Source: Candidatus Spechtbacteria bacterium RIFCSPHIGHO2_02_FULL_43_15b (GTDB lineage: Bacteria; Patescibacteriota; Minisyncoccia; Spechtbacterales; HO2-43-30). Taken from it: a DNA stretch of 56,632 nt. Below, one piece after another: positions 27,705 through 39,503 of this stretch. The DNA lies in NCBI GenBank assembly GCA_001819985.1, contig MHOE01000024.1, positions 4,704-61,335 of the forward strand. The letters are read 5' to 3'. The number at the start of each line of letters is the position of its first letter. Position 1 is the stretch's first letter. The translations under genes and the position numbers were made by a program. The notes below the pieces were generated by a model. It was not told the origin of the DNA and searched no databases. It worked only from the letters and a program-made list of their open reading frames with translations.

Positions 27705-28328
27705 ATGAACAAAAAAACTAGATATATAGCTATAGCAGGAATTATGGGCTCTGGCAAGTCCACCGCCGCAAGGATACTTGCTGAAAAACTCAATTTCTAT
27801 CTCATAAAGGAAAAACCTAGCAAAAACCCATTCCTTAAACCGTTCTACAAAAATATGCCGCGCTGGGCACTCCATGTTCAGTTATCCTATTTGATGAATA
27901 AAATAAAAGAACTAGAGCGGGAGCGGCATAATTTTGCCACGCGAAATGTGATAGAAGATGCTCCTATTGATGTAAGCTTTGAAGTTTACGCAAAAACCCA
28001 GGTGAAATTCGGCAATATGACAAAAGGCGAACTTGAAGTATATCGACAAATATTCACTTCCTATAAGCACCTAATACCACAGCCGGACCTTTTGATAGTA
28101 ATGGATACGCCTATTGATTTAATCATTCGTCAGATTGAAATGCGGGGCAGGAGTTACGAAAACGGCGTAGATCCGAAATACTTAAAAACTTTAATCTCTT
28201 TCCAAAATCAATGGCTTCAATCGTATCCTGATAATAAAAAACTTATCGTCAAAAGGAATTATATAAACCTTAGAAAGACGCTAGATAAGAATATTTTCGC
28301 AGATACAGTGATGAAAAAATTACTTTGA
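27705..28328 (+). CDS. Deoxynucleoside kinase family protein
   Basis: IAIAGIMGSGKSTAARILAEKL P-loop; EDAPIDVSFEVYA; LLIVMDTPIDLIIRQIEMRGRSYE. Confidence 0.88.
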   Translation: MNKKTRYIAIAGIMGSGKSTAARILAEKLNFYLIKEKPSKNPFLKPFYKNMPRWALHVQLSYLMNKIKELERERHNFATRNVIEDAPIDVSFEVYAKTQVKFGNMTKGELEVYRQIFTSYKHLIPQPDLLIVMDTPIDLIIRQIEMRGRSYENGVDPKYLKTLISFQNQWLQSYPDNKKLIVKRNYINLRKTLDKNIFADTVMKKLL

Positions 28329-28485
28329 GCCGCATTTGAAAACCGTAAATGAAAGCTCTCCTCGCGCTATCTTAACCGGCTCCAACGACTAAATTAAATC
28401 CGCCTTGTTATTCAAATAGGCGGATATTTCTATAAATTGAGCAAGGTATCCAGTAATTCGACGCTCATGAAATATTTTGGAGCGA

Positions 28486-29295
28486 CTAACTTTCGCTTCC
28501 GGAATTAAAGTTCTCAAAGTCAAAATTTTTCAGTTCGGCGATTGACAGCAATGTGGCCACTCGCGGATGCTCTATTCTAGGCGACGAATATATGTCCTGC
28601 CCCAGTTCTTTTTCAAAAACTGGTGATGTTGAGCGATCCGGTATGTGTATGCCGAACCATCTTTCCGATATCTCAAGCGCCGGTAAAATATCGCTTGCTC
28701 CGTTGCCTATTGAATAAAACAGAATGTTTTCATTTTTACCTTCTCCGTATCCCGATACATTTACAAAATCGGCGCTCGTTTTCCTGTTCGGTATGACAAG
28801 AATATTGCTGAAATATTTATCAACCCCCAAAAAAGCGCTTTTTTCGATCCATACGATTTCATCGCAGCATGTAAGCAGGCATAACGAGTAACCTTCGCGG
28901 CCGCGCAATTCTTCAAGTAAATCGGCCGCGTGTTCTTTCCACTTTTGCCCCCTAAAATTAAACGGCTGGTCTCCTATATCAAAAATTTGCTTTTCCTGCC
29001 GTATCCTCGCATTTTCTGTCGGCAGATATTCTTTCCCGAATTTTCTTTCTATATGGCTCAAAATTTCGTGATACACTTCGCGCATTGCCATATACCATCT
29101 GCCGCGGCTTATACCCCACTCCGGAAATAATTTCTTGTCTATCTCATCAAATCTCTGCTTAAGCGAATTGAGATTCGGAGTAATATCCCGGAATTCAGAA
29201 TAAAGATAAGCAAAGAAATCAGCCAATGCTTTGGAATATTGCCATTCAGTCCTCCAAAGAGTGTCGTCCGCGTCAAACACAAGCACTATTTTCAT
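28486..29295 (-). CDS. HAD-superfamily hydrolase
   Basis: VLVFDADDTLW (DxDxT) motif; LCLLTCCDE. Confidence 0.8.
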   Translation of the reverse strand: MKIVLVFDADDTLWRTEWQYSKALADFFAYLYSEFRDITPNLNSLKQRFDEIDKKLFPEWGISRGRWYMAMREVYHEILSHIERKFGKEYLPTENARIRQEKQIFDIGDQPFNFRGQKWKEHAADLLEELRGREGYSLCLLTCCDEIVWIEKSAFLGVDKYFSNILVIPNRKTSADFVNVSGYGEGKNENILFYSIGNGASDILPALEISERWFGIHIPDRSTSPVFEKELGQDIYSSPRIEHPRVATLLSIAELKNFDFENFNSGSES

Positions 29296-29327
29296 TTTAT
29301 TGCTCCTTTTTCAATGTGCAGATGCAT

Positions 29328-29981
29328 CTATTGTTTTAAGTCAAACTCTTTTTCGATGACGGCACGGATCTCCCTCGACACTTCGGATATTGAACATTCG
29401 CCGTTTACTGTGCGGAAACTTTTGTATATTTGCGAGAGCTTAACATAATTGGAAAAAACTCTTTTTAACATCGCTTCTTTTTCGTAAAGTTCAAGATGCT
29501 CCCTCGATTTCTTCATCCTATTCATCGAACTCTCTGGTCTCGCCTTTAGAAAAACTGTTATGTCCGGCTCTAAAAATGTCTTATTCATCGCGATAAGGCA
29601 ATCCCAAAGCTCGCGGTCTTCGGCCGCGCCGTATGCAATCGTAGAAAAAGCGTATCTATCTGTTATAACCGTATTACCTTTTATAAGATTCGGGATAATC
29701 TCGTTCTCCAAGTGATGCGCCCTGTCAGCCACAAAAAGCGCCTGCATCATCAAGGGCCCGTGTATTTGGCCGTATCTCCATCTTTCCCTAAGGCCTTCTC
29801 TTATAAAACCCCCAAATACGCCGGTACTTGGCTCTTTTGTGGCGTAAACAGACGGCTTGTTTGGCAAATCTTTGTAAATCCTTCTTAAATGTTTTGCTAA
29901 TCTTTCAACCTGCGTGGATTGGCCCGAACCGTCCAACCCTTCAAACGCAATAAATTTTCCGGGATAGGAATTTTTTTTCAT
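29328..29981 (-). CDS. tmk: Thymidylate kinase
   Basis: KFIAFEGLDGSGQSTQVERLAKHLR; ATKEPSTG; ITDRYAFSTIAYG. Confidence 0.92.
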   Translation of the reverse strand: MKKNSYPGKFIAFEGLDGSGQSTQVERLAKHLRRIYKDLPNKPSVYATKEPSTGVFGGFIREGLRERWRYGQIHGPLMMQALFVADRAHHLENEIIPNLIKGNTVITDRYAFSTIAYGAAEDRELWDCLIAMNKTFLEPDITVFLKARPESSMNRMKKSREHLELYEKEAMLKRVFSNYVKLSQIYKSFRTVNGECSISEVSREIRAVIEKEFDLKQ

Positions 29982-30014
29982 ATTCCAATAATCCAGTTTT
30001 ACTGTAATGTATTT

Positions 30015-31706
30015 TTACTTCTTGAGCGCTCCGCGCAAAAATTCCTCTTTTTTCTTAATGCTTTCCTCCGCGCCCCTTCTTGCGACTTCGTAGTCATTCA
30101 TATCGAATTTTGCGAATCTTGCTATCAGCGGATATACTTTTGCCGCCAAACGAAATTTCTCCTGCTCTATTTTTCTATAGTCGGGGTGGCCTTGAGAAAT
30201 TGTCCTAAGCTCTCCTTCCCAAAAGAATTGCCGGACATTCTGGTATTGATAGAATCTTATGCGATGGGCGAGTGTTGGAACATATTGCGCCACATACGGG
30301 TCGTGGCTTTCAATTTTTCTGAAAAGTTTCTCAACTGAATTCATAGCTTTTTTGAATTCGTCCGCCTTTCCCGCCTGTTCGATTTCTTTAGGCACATCGT
30401 ATCCGTGGTAAACCGAAAAAAACTGCCGCTCTTGCGTGTGCATTCTGTGCCTATGAAGATCGCGATACGCGCCAAGATTCATTGTAATTTCAAAACGGAT
30501 AAAAGCATTTTCAAAAGCGCGTCCTATTTTCTGCCATCTTTCAGTTCTGCCCGCGAAATGCTCTGACAAAATTTTAACCTTCTTTCTATCCGACATCTTT
30601 TCCACTAAACTTAAAATCGTGTTCCATCCCCTGTGCTCCCGCGGTCGTTCAAAAAGAAGAGCCGCCACAATTTTGTTTTCCCCGTCTTTATCGTAATCAA
30701 TAAGTTTTACGCTGGGTTTGTTTTCGCTTTCCACATAAATTTTTGAGTTCGCAAATAATATCGGCTGAACACTATCCCGCCTCGTCCCAAGCCACTTCTG
30801 GTACGACTTCGACTGGTCGCTTTCAAGGCGCAAAAGTATTGAGTACAACTCCCTATTCAACGCGTTTTTCGCTACTTTCGCGACCCACCTTAGCTCTCCC
30901 ATCGGATGCTCCGCCGCTCTTGCTATCATATATTCAAATGCCTGGCCATTACCCATAAAAGCTACTTGGCTTAGAGTAGCTGAAGGCAATAGTCCGCGCA
31001 AAGTATCAAATGCCTTTGTGCGCCACACTACTTTCCCGTCGTTTGGGTATAAATCTTTGAATCGCTCCGTAAAAACCGGCGCCAATGAGGAGTACAAATC
31101 AAACAGCCCATCCAACACTTCGCGGTACTCTCGCGATAAACCCATTTTGCCAAGCGTAGGGTCGGTATAGTAGAGGTATCTCCCGTTTACTTTGCTTGAA
31201 TAATCCACATATCTAGTTGATTTTTCTATCGGCGCGAGCCCTATTCTTTGATCCTCGACAAATTTAAGCGCTGGTTGCGATAAACCCCAAAACATAAGGT
31301 GCGCTCCGGTAACTTGAGATATGGAATCGTCTCCGTATTGAGCGTACCATTTTATGTAAAATTCCTGCGCCCTTTTATTTCTCAAAACTTCATGGAAGCT
31401 ATGCTTATGTAAAAAATTTATAACTGTTTTTAGCTCCCTTGAAACATTGTCCTTGCCTTCGAGTATCGGGTATATGTATTCGCTCAAAAACACCCTCCTC
31501 AAATCACCACCCGCGCGGCTCGCTCTTGAACAAAGAGCCCCTATCAGCTCCGGCAGAGGACTCCAGAACGAATAAACCAATCCGTCTATGTCGGATACAA
31601 AGGGCTTCAGATAATATCTGTCTTTTTCGCTCCAATTTTCCGCTTTGAATTTGGGACTAAAATCCATAACTTTACTGGTGTTTGAAAAAATCCCTGCCCG
31701 CGACAA
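30015..31706 (-). CDS. Fused two-copy ThyX-like (FAD-dependent thymidylate synthase) protein, 563 aa
   Basis: N-half EDQRIGLAPIEKSTRYVDYS and C-half HRHRMHTQERQFFSVYHGY each resemble the ThyX RHRxxSxNExSxRY region. Confidence 0.8.
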   Translation of the reverse strand: MSRAGIFSNTSKVMDFSPKFKAENWSEKDRYYLKPFVSDIDGLVYSFWSPLPELIGALCSRASRAGGDLRRVFLSEYIYPILEGKDNVSRELKTVINFLHKHSFHEVLRNKRAQEFYIKWYAQYGDDSISQVTGAHLMFWGLSQPALKFVEDQRIGLAPIEKSTRYVDYSSKVNGRYLYYTDPTLGKMGLSREYREVLDGLFDLYSSLAPVFTERFKDLYPNDGKVVWRTKAFDTLRGLLPSATLSQVAFMGNGQAFEYMIARAAEHPMGELRWVAKVAKNALNRELYSILLRLESDQSKSYQKWLGTRRDSVQPILFANSKIYVESENKPSVKLIDYDKDGENKIVAALLFERPREHRGWNTILSLVEKMSDRKKVKILSEHFAGRTERWQKIGRAFENAFIRFEITMNLGAYRDLHRHRMHTQERQFFSVYHGYDVPKEIEQAGKADEFKKAMNSVEKLFRKIESHDPYVAQYVPTLAHRIRFYQYQNVRQFFWEGELRTISQGHPDYRKIEQEKFRLAAKVYPLIARFAKFDMNDYEVARRGAEESIKKKEEFLRGALKK

Positions 31707-31785
31707 TTTATCGAAACATTACTGCTTCGCTTCACGCAAAACAATACTGCTTGCCGGAAAAATTGCTGACAAAAGATCTTTTACG

Positions 31786-32355
31786 CTAAAACTCTAGAAT
31801 TTCATGTTCTTTCTCGCTTTCATCCATCACCATATTTGAAATATCTTCGATGGGATAATAAGTATTAAGCAGATTTGTTATATGCACTTCCGGAATCTTT
31901 CTTAGTTTTATACCCGCCTGCGAAGCAAGTTCTTTTGCCATTTGATACCTAGGTTTATAGCTTTGATATTCATTCTCATAGACAACCTCGGAAATTCCCG
32001 CCGCGATTATCGGTTTCATGCAGTCAATGCAAGGCAAATACGAAGTATAAAGACTACCGCCCGTTACTTCCTTGGAATTTTGAAGCACCGCGTTATGCTC
32101 GGAATGAATTACGCGCCTGCATGAAGTCCCCTCGTCTTCAAAGGTCATACACCCCACCTCCGTGCAATGCGGCTGTCCGGCCGGCGCGCCGTTGAAACCC
32201 GACGAGATGATACGCTTGTTCTTTACTATAACAGTTCCGACGCGCAGTTTTGGACATGTTGCCATAACCGCGATTAATTTTGCCGCCATCATAAAATATT
32301 GGTCCCACGATGGGCGTGCCTGCCCGTTAATCGTTTTGTAAGAATTAGAAATCAT
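31786..32355 (-). CDS. dCMP deaminase family protein
   Basis: HSEHNAVLQ and LPCIDCMKPIIAAGI zinc motifs. Confidence 0.92.
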   Translation of the reverse strand: MISNSYKTINGQARPSWDQYFMMAAKLIAVMATCPKLRVGTVIVKNKRIISSGFNGAPAGQPHCTEVGCMTFEDEGTSCRRVIHSEHNAVLQNSKEVTGGSLYTSYLPCIDCMKPIIAAGISEVVYENEYQSYKPRYQMAKELASQAGIKLRKIPEVHITNLLNTYYPIEDISNMVMDESEKEHEILEF

Positions 32356-32378
32356 ACTTTGATTTGAATTTTATATTT

Positions 32379-32801
32379 TCATACACCACTACTCCCAAAG
32401 CCCTTACCTCCCCTGTCCGTTTCATCATCAACTATACCTTCTTCGATTTCAGCCGTCTCTATCGGCTTTATCACCAGTTGCGCTATCTTAGACCCCCTTT
32501 CCGCTCTGTATTCCTCCTTGCCTAAATTCGTCAGCACCACCATAAGCTCTCCGCGATAATTTGAATCGATAACTCCGGCCATAGTTTTAAGATGATGCTT
32601 TACCGCTAATCCGGATTTGTCCCAAACAAACCCCGCGTACCCTTTTGGTATTTTGAACTTGAGTCCGGTCTTTAATACCGCTTTTTCGCCTGCGGGTATA
32701 GAAACTTCTTCCAGCGAAAAAAGATCCATTCCGGCATCCCCGTCGTATGCGTATGACGGAATTTTTGCGTATGAATCCATTTTCTCGATGCTTATTTTCA
32801 T
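32379..32801 (-). CDS. dut: dUTP diphosphatase
   Basis: YDGDAGMDLFS; AGVIDSNYRGELMVVL; DRGGKGFGSSG. Confidence 0.95.
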   Translation of the reverse strand: MKISIEKMDSYAKIPSYAYDGDAGMDLFSLEEVSIPAGEKAVLKTGLKFKIPKGYAGFVWDKSGLAVKHHLKTMAGVIDSNYRGELMVVLTNLGKEEYRAERGSKIAQLVIKPIETAEIEEGIVDDETDRGGKGFGSSGV

Positions 32802-32935
32802 AAAATAAAATTCAAATCCTAAAATCTTTCTATTCTATAAAAACTGAAATATATTGAAAGATGAAATATTGTGGATAACTTTGCTGTTCGCCTTAGACCA
32901 GCTTAAATCATCGCGCGCTCATAACGGTCTTTCCG

Positions 32936-33568
32936 TTACTCCACGAAACTGAATGTGCGTAAAATTGTCCCGAAAATTTCGGCCTCTCTTTTATGATAAG
33001 AGTCCGAAAAAACATTTGCTCCGCTAAAATCAATGACAAAATCTAGCTCGTAACATCTCGCGCCTTTTTTTATATAATAATGCTCAACCTTGCTAGCTCC
33101 CGCGGCTTCGCTGTTTATAACTTCAATTTTCTTAAATACCATATCTCTCAATAAGAATGTTTGCGACTTTGATCTAAAAATTCCATATTCCTCGTCACAA
33201 AAACCCGCGCCTTCATCGCTCGTTGAAATTTCCGCGTATTTGCTCCTGAAAAGTCCTGAATATGTTACCTCAAGATCCAGGCGAACCTTGTTTCTTCGCC
33301 CATCCTCTCTTTTTATCAGCTCTGCATTTCTTGGATACATTATCTCGAATCCAAGATCGTAATTTCTGTATGTAAACCAATTAGCCGGTCTCGCAATGTT
33401 TCCCGCGATTTGCGCGCTATCGCTTGTTTCCGCGTTACTTCTTATTTGCGATACAAAAAGCCACATCGCCAAACTCACAATCAAAAAAAACACAATTAAA
33501 TTTACATAAATTATGAACACTGAAAATTTCCTTATTATTTCACTTGCGACTTCTCCTTGGAAACTCAT
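32936..33568 (-). CDS. Hypothetical single-TM membrane protein
   Basis: N-terminal TM VYVNLIVFFLIVSLAMWLFV-like segment, then extracytoplasmic domain. Confidence 0.65.
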   Translation of the reverse strand: MSFQGEVASEIIRKFSVFIIYVNLIVFFLIVSLAMWLFVSQIRSNAETSDSAQIAGNIARPANWFTYRNYDLGFEIMYPRNAELIKREDGRRNKVRLDLEVTYSGLFRSKYAEISTSDEGAGFCDEEYGIFRSKSQTFLLRDMVFKKIEVINSEAAGASKVEHYYIKKGARCYELDFVIDFSGANVFSDSYHKREAEIFGTILRTFSFVE

Positions 33569-33761
33569 AGTACTTATAATTTTAGCTCTTTCCCGGAAAT
33601 ATGAAAGCGCTAACTCGCGTAAACAAAAAAACCGCCATCAAAAATAGAAGTCAGTTTCATTGGCGAACAAATGTTAAGTTAATATATTAAGCTCAAATAA
33701 TTCCAAATAACCCGATAACAAATAACAACGCGATTCCTCAAGGGATCATTGAAGCCGAAAA

Positions 33762-34184
33762 TTAACCGACATCAATCCCCATGCTTCTCGCGGTTCCCTC
33801 AACTATCTTCATAGCCCTGTCCACATCATACGCGTTCAGGTCTTCCATTTTCATCTCCGCGATTTCTCTGATTTGAGCTTTTGTAACTTTCCCCGCCTTT
33901 ACTTTCGGCGCGTTGCCGGATCCTTTTTCAACTTTCGCGGCTTTTCTTAAAAGATCGGACGCGGGTGGCGTTTTCATCTTGAAATCGTAAGAACGGTCTT
34001 CGTAAACAAAAATCTCAACGGGTATCACATTACCCGCCTTTTCCTTGCTTGCCTCGTTGAATTTACTGCAGAATTCCTGAATATTCAAACCGTGCTGACC
34101 CAAAGCTGGTCCAACTGGAGGCGCAGGATTTGCTTTTCCCGCGGGGATCTGAAGTTTTACAATTGTCTTTAATTTTTTAGGCAT
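33762..34184 (-). CDS. rplK: 50S ribosomal protein L11
   Basis: [30 protein letters not shown]. Confidence 0.98.
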   Translation of the reverse strand: MPKKLKTIVKLQIPAGKANPAPPVGPALGQHGLNIQEFCSKFNEASKEKAGNVIPVEIFVYEDRSYDFKMKTPPASDLLRKAAKVEKGSGNAPKVKAGKVTKAQIREIAEMKMEDLNAYDVDRAMKIVEGTARSMGIDVG

Positions 34185-34244
34185 ATAATTTTAGAGCAAT
34201 TTCTGCTATTTTATTTATAAATTTCTTGAAATCTGCGCGAACTC

Positions 34245-34790
34245 TTATAATCTCTTTATCTGCAAATAATCGAGCTCCACCGGAGTTTCTCTGCCGAACA
34301 TTGAAACAAGCACTATTACCTTGCCTCGCTCGCTGTCAACGCTTGATATTTTTCCGTCAAAATCCTTAAATGGCCCATCCGTTATTTTTACAGCATCCCC
34401 CACTGATACATCAATCTTATAAGTAGGTTCTTCAACTCCCATTCGTTTTTGCAATATATCAATTTCTTTTTTTGAAACGGCTATAGGCGTTGTTCCTGAA
34501 CCCACAAACCCCGTAACTCTGGGTGTATTCCTGACGACATACCAAGAGTCATCAGTTACTATCATCTCGACAAGCACATAGCCCGGATATATTTTTTCTT
34601 CTATAACCTGCCTCTTGCCGTTTTTTATCTTAATCTTTTTTTCTTTGGGTACAAGAACGGTGAAAATCTTATCTTCCATACCCAAAGATTCTATTCTTTG
34701 CTTAAGATTTTGCGCCACCGCGTCCTCATATCCTGAATATGTGTGAAGCACATACCAGTTTTTACCTTGTTCTAATTGCTGTTTAGGCAT
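34245..34790 (-). CDS. nusG: Transcription termination/antitermination protein NusG
   Basis: WYVLHTYSGYEDAVAQNLKQRI; KOW GDAVKITDGPFKDFDGKIS. Confidence 0.97.
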   Translation of the reverse strand: MPKQQLEQGKNWYVLHTYSGYEDAVAQNLKQRIESLGMEDKIFTVLVPKEKKIKIKNGKRQVIEEKIYPGYVLVEMIVTDDSWYVVRNTPRVTGFVGSGTTPIAVSKKEIDILQKRMGVEEPTYKIDVSVGDAVKITDGPFKDFDGKISSVDSERGKVIVLVSMFGRETPVELDYLQIKRL

Positions 34791-34850
34791 TTAATTTTTG
34801 CCCGAAGGGCCAAATAAATGGTAATAAACTAAGACATTGCGCCTCAGATG

Positions 34851-35054
34851 TTAAACAATATACTTTGCTATAATCCATTGTACCACGAAATCAATAGCCC
34901 CAAGATAAGCCGCTACTGCCAAAGAAAAAACTACAACCATTAGAGTATACCTAAAAACATCCTTTCTTGTAAGCCAGTTTACCCGCTTCATTTCCATTCG
35001 CACTTCTTTCAAAAATTGCTTCAGCTTTAATATGAATTTCATCTTGTTTTCCAA
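34851..35054 (-). CDS. secE: Preprotein translocase subunit SecE
   Basis: FLKEVRMEMKRVNWLTRKDV plus TM; located upstream of nusG. Confidence 0.93.
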   Translation of the reverse strand: MENKMKFILKLKQFLKEVRMEMKRVNWLTRKDVFRYTLMVVVFSLAVAAYLGAIDFVVQWIIAKYIV

Positions 35055-35284
35055 ATAGCCAGGTCCTCATTTTTCACCTTGAAAAATCGTGAAAAATGAG
35101 CCGCTTGCTGTTATTAAAAAGCCCGCGTGGGCTTGTAGATATATCAACAATAATCCTTTGTCCATTAAGTGTCAAGGTTTTTCTCCCGAATTCTGTAAAT
35201 AATAAGCGCGAAGAGCCCATGCAAACATTTGTAAAATATACTAAAAACAGGCGGATGCGTTAACAAAAATGCCGTTACAACGCC

Positions 35285-37321
<2,037 letters not shown>

Positions 37322-37359
37322 TTAAAAAGAAAAATTAGCTATTTTCATTTTAGCTTGAG

Positions 37360-39408
37360 CTATCTTACTTCCCACCCTTTTTCGTTAATATTTTCATTTA
37401 TCCCGTTCATTATACTATCCACCTCTTCGGAGGTCAAAGTGCGATCCTCGGACTGAAATATGAGATGAAAAGCTAAATTTTTCATTCCGTCCGGCAAGTT
37501 CTCGCCTTCATACATATCGAACAAATCCACATCGCGAAGAAGTTCGCCTCCCGAAGAATTGATTAAGTTCATAACATCAACTACTCTTACATCCCTAGGC
37601 GCCAATATTGCCACATCCCTCACAACATCTGGGTATTTGGACGGCTTTTGGTATATGTGCTCGTCCTCCGCTTCGTCCGCTATCTCGCCAAAATCAATCT
37701 CGGCGCAAAATACCCTGTTTTTTAAACTATATTCCGAGCAAAGAGCTGGGCTAACTTCCCCCATAAAACCGGCAAATTTACTGTCAATAAATATATTTGC
37801 TCTTCTGCCCGGATGCAAAAGAAACCCGTGGCGCTTTTCGTCTTCCGAGGAAAAAGCTGGGTCGAAATAGAAATCGGTAATTCCGAATTTTTTTAGGACA
37901 TCATCGAGATACCCTTTTAACCTGTAAAAACCGATGCTCTCGAAATCATTAAGAGCGATGATAATATTTTCTTTTTCTTCATTGCCGCAAAAAACTTTTC
38001 CTGTTTCAAAAATTTGCGCTGTTTCTCCGTATCTTGAATTACGCGCCATGTTTTTAAGAATGCCCGGGATTAGCGACGGGCGCAAAAATCGAAATTCGTC
38101 ACTCACCGGATTCGCTAATTCTCTAATCTCAAACCCAAAACCCGAAATTTCGTCTCGGGAAATCAGCGAGTAATTGTAAACCTCGGAAAATCCGGCGTCT
38201 CTCAAAATTCCACGCGCCATTCGACGCCACAATACGCGATCGTTGCGATATGGCGTAATAAGAATGCCTCTGGGAGGATCTCCGTTTATATTCTCATAGC
38301 CGTATATACGGCCGATCTCTTCTACCAAATCTTCGCGAATGTTGAGATCTAAACGGTAATCTGGAACTTCTACCGATAATTCCCCGGCAAACCCGCCCGC
38401 CTTTTTATCGCTTTCTCTCAATGCCGAAACCGTACAGCCCAGCCGTTTAAGAATAACCCTTACTTCGTCTTCTGGAATATTTACTCCAAGAAGACCGTTA
38501 ATGTACCCGTACGATAAACTCACGCGCTTTGGTTTTGCGGGATCGCTGTAGATATCTATCTTCTGAACAATTTTCGCGTCCGGATTTGTCTCCATTAAAA
38601 GTTCCACGCCCCTTCTAAGCGCTTTCACGGGGAGATTAGGGTCAAATCCGTGCATATATCTCATCGCGGCATCAGTCCGTAATCCAAGATATTGGCTTGA
38701 ACGGCGTATATGCGCGGCGTCGAAAATAGCCGCCTGCAAAACAATCGTTTTTGTGTCTTTATCTATTTGAGTATTCGCCCCGCCTTTGATTCCGGCAAGA
38801 TCGATCAGCCGTTCCGAATCTTCGATTATTAAAGTTCGATCGTCCAGCTCTCGTATTTCTCCATCTAGGGTCTCAACCTTTTCTCCCGCTTTAGATAGCC
38901 GCACTGTCATTTCCGAACCCTTGATCTTTTCGAAATCAAAAGCATGCAGTGGCTGGCCGAGTTCCCATACTATGTAATTCGTTACATCAACTACATTGTT
39001 TATCGGCTTTTGTCCCACAGACTCCAATCTCCCTTTTACCAGATCCCGCGACTCCGTTATTTTTACTCCCTCAATCACATACGCTGAATATCTACGGCAT
39101 AGGTCGGTATTTAATATTTTTACGCTCAAAACTTCCTTGTCTTGTCCGTCTTTGGGTTCATTTCCAAGCGCCGGCAAAGATGCCATCTCTAATACAAACA
39201 GCGCCGCGCATTCCCTTGCCAAACCATAATGGCTCAAGCAATCGTGGGCTCTATTGGGCAAAATATCAATCTCTAACAAATAATCGCCGTTTTTCTTTTC
39301 CACGCCCTCGACTTCAAAAGAATGCATAGTCAAAGCATCCGCCAATTCATCCGGTTCTGGTAACGCCTTTTTGAAATAAGATTGTAGCCAGTTGTAGCTA
39401 AACTTCAT
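37360..39408 (-). CDS. pheT: Phenylalanyl-tRNA synthetase beta subunit, short form lacking the N-terminal tRBD insertion
   Basis: MKFSYNWLQSYFKKALPEPDELADALTMHSFEVEGVE directly followed by LEIDILPNRAHDCLS; FDX-ACB at C-terminus. Confidence 0.95.
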   Translation of the reverse strand: MKFSYNWLQSYFKKALPEPDELADALTMHSFEVEGVEKKNGDYLLEIDILPNRAHDCLSHYGLARECAALFVLEMASLPALGNEPKDGQDKEVLSVKILNTDLCRRYSAYVIEGVKITESRDLVKGRLESVGQKPINNVVDVTNYIVWELGQPLHAFDFEKIKGSEMTVRLSKAGEKVETLDGEIRELDDRTLIIEDSERLIDLAGIKGGANTQIDKDTKTIVLQAAIFDAAHIRRSSQYLGLRTDAAMRYMHGFDPNLPVKALRRGVELLMETNPDAKIVQKIDIYSDPAKPKRVSLSYGYINGLLGVNIPEDEVRVILKRLGCTVSALRESDKKAGGFAGELSVEVPDYRLDLNIREDLVEEIGRIYGYENINGDPPRGILITPYRNDRVLWRRMARGILRDAGFSEVYNYSLISRDEISGFGFEIRELANPVSDEFRFLRPSLIPGILKNMARNSRYGETAQIFETGKVFCGNEEKENIIIALNDFESIGFYRLKGYLDDVLKKFGITDFYFDPAFSSEDEKRHGFLLHPGRRANIFIDSKFAGFMGEVSPALCSEYSLKNRVFCAEIDFGEIADEAEDEHIYQKPSKYPDVVRDVAILAPRDVRVVDVMNLINSSGGELLRDVDLFDMYEGENLPDGMKNLAFHLIFQSEDRTLTSEEVDSIMNGINENINEKGWEVR

Positions 39409-39503
39409 TGAATTTTGAATTTATAATTTCCGAATCGAAAATTTTTCCAGGGCTGGTTTCAAAATTTAGTTGCCTTAATTTGCCGCAAACTGAAATCCGG
39501 ACA

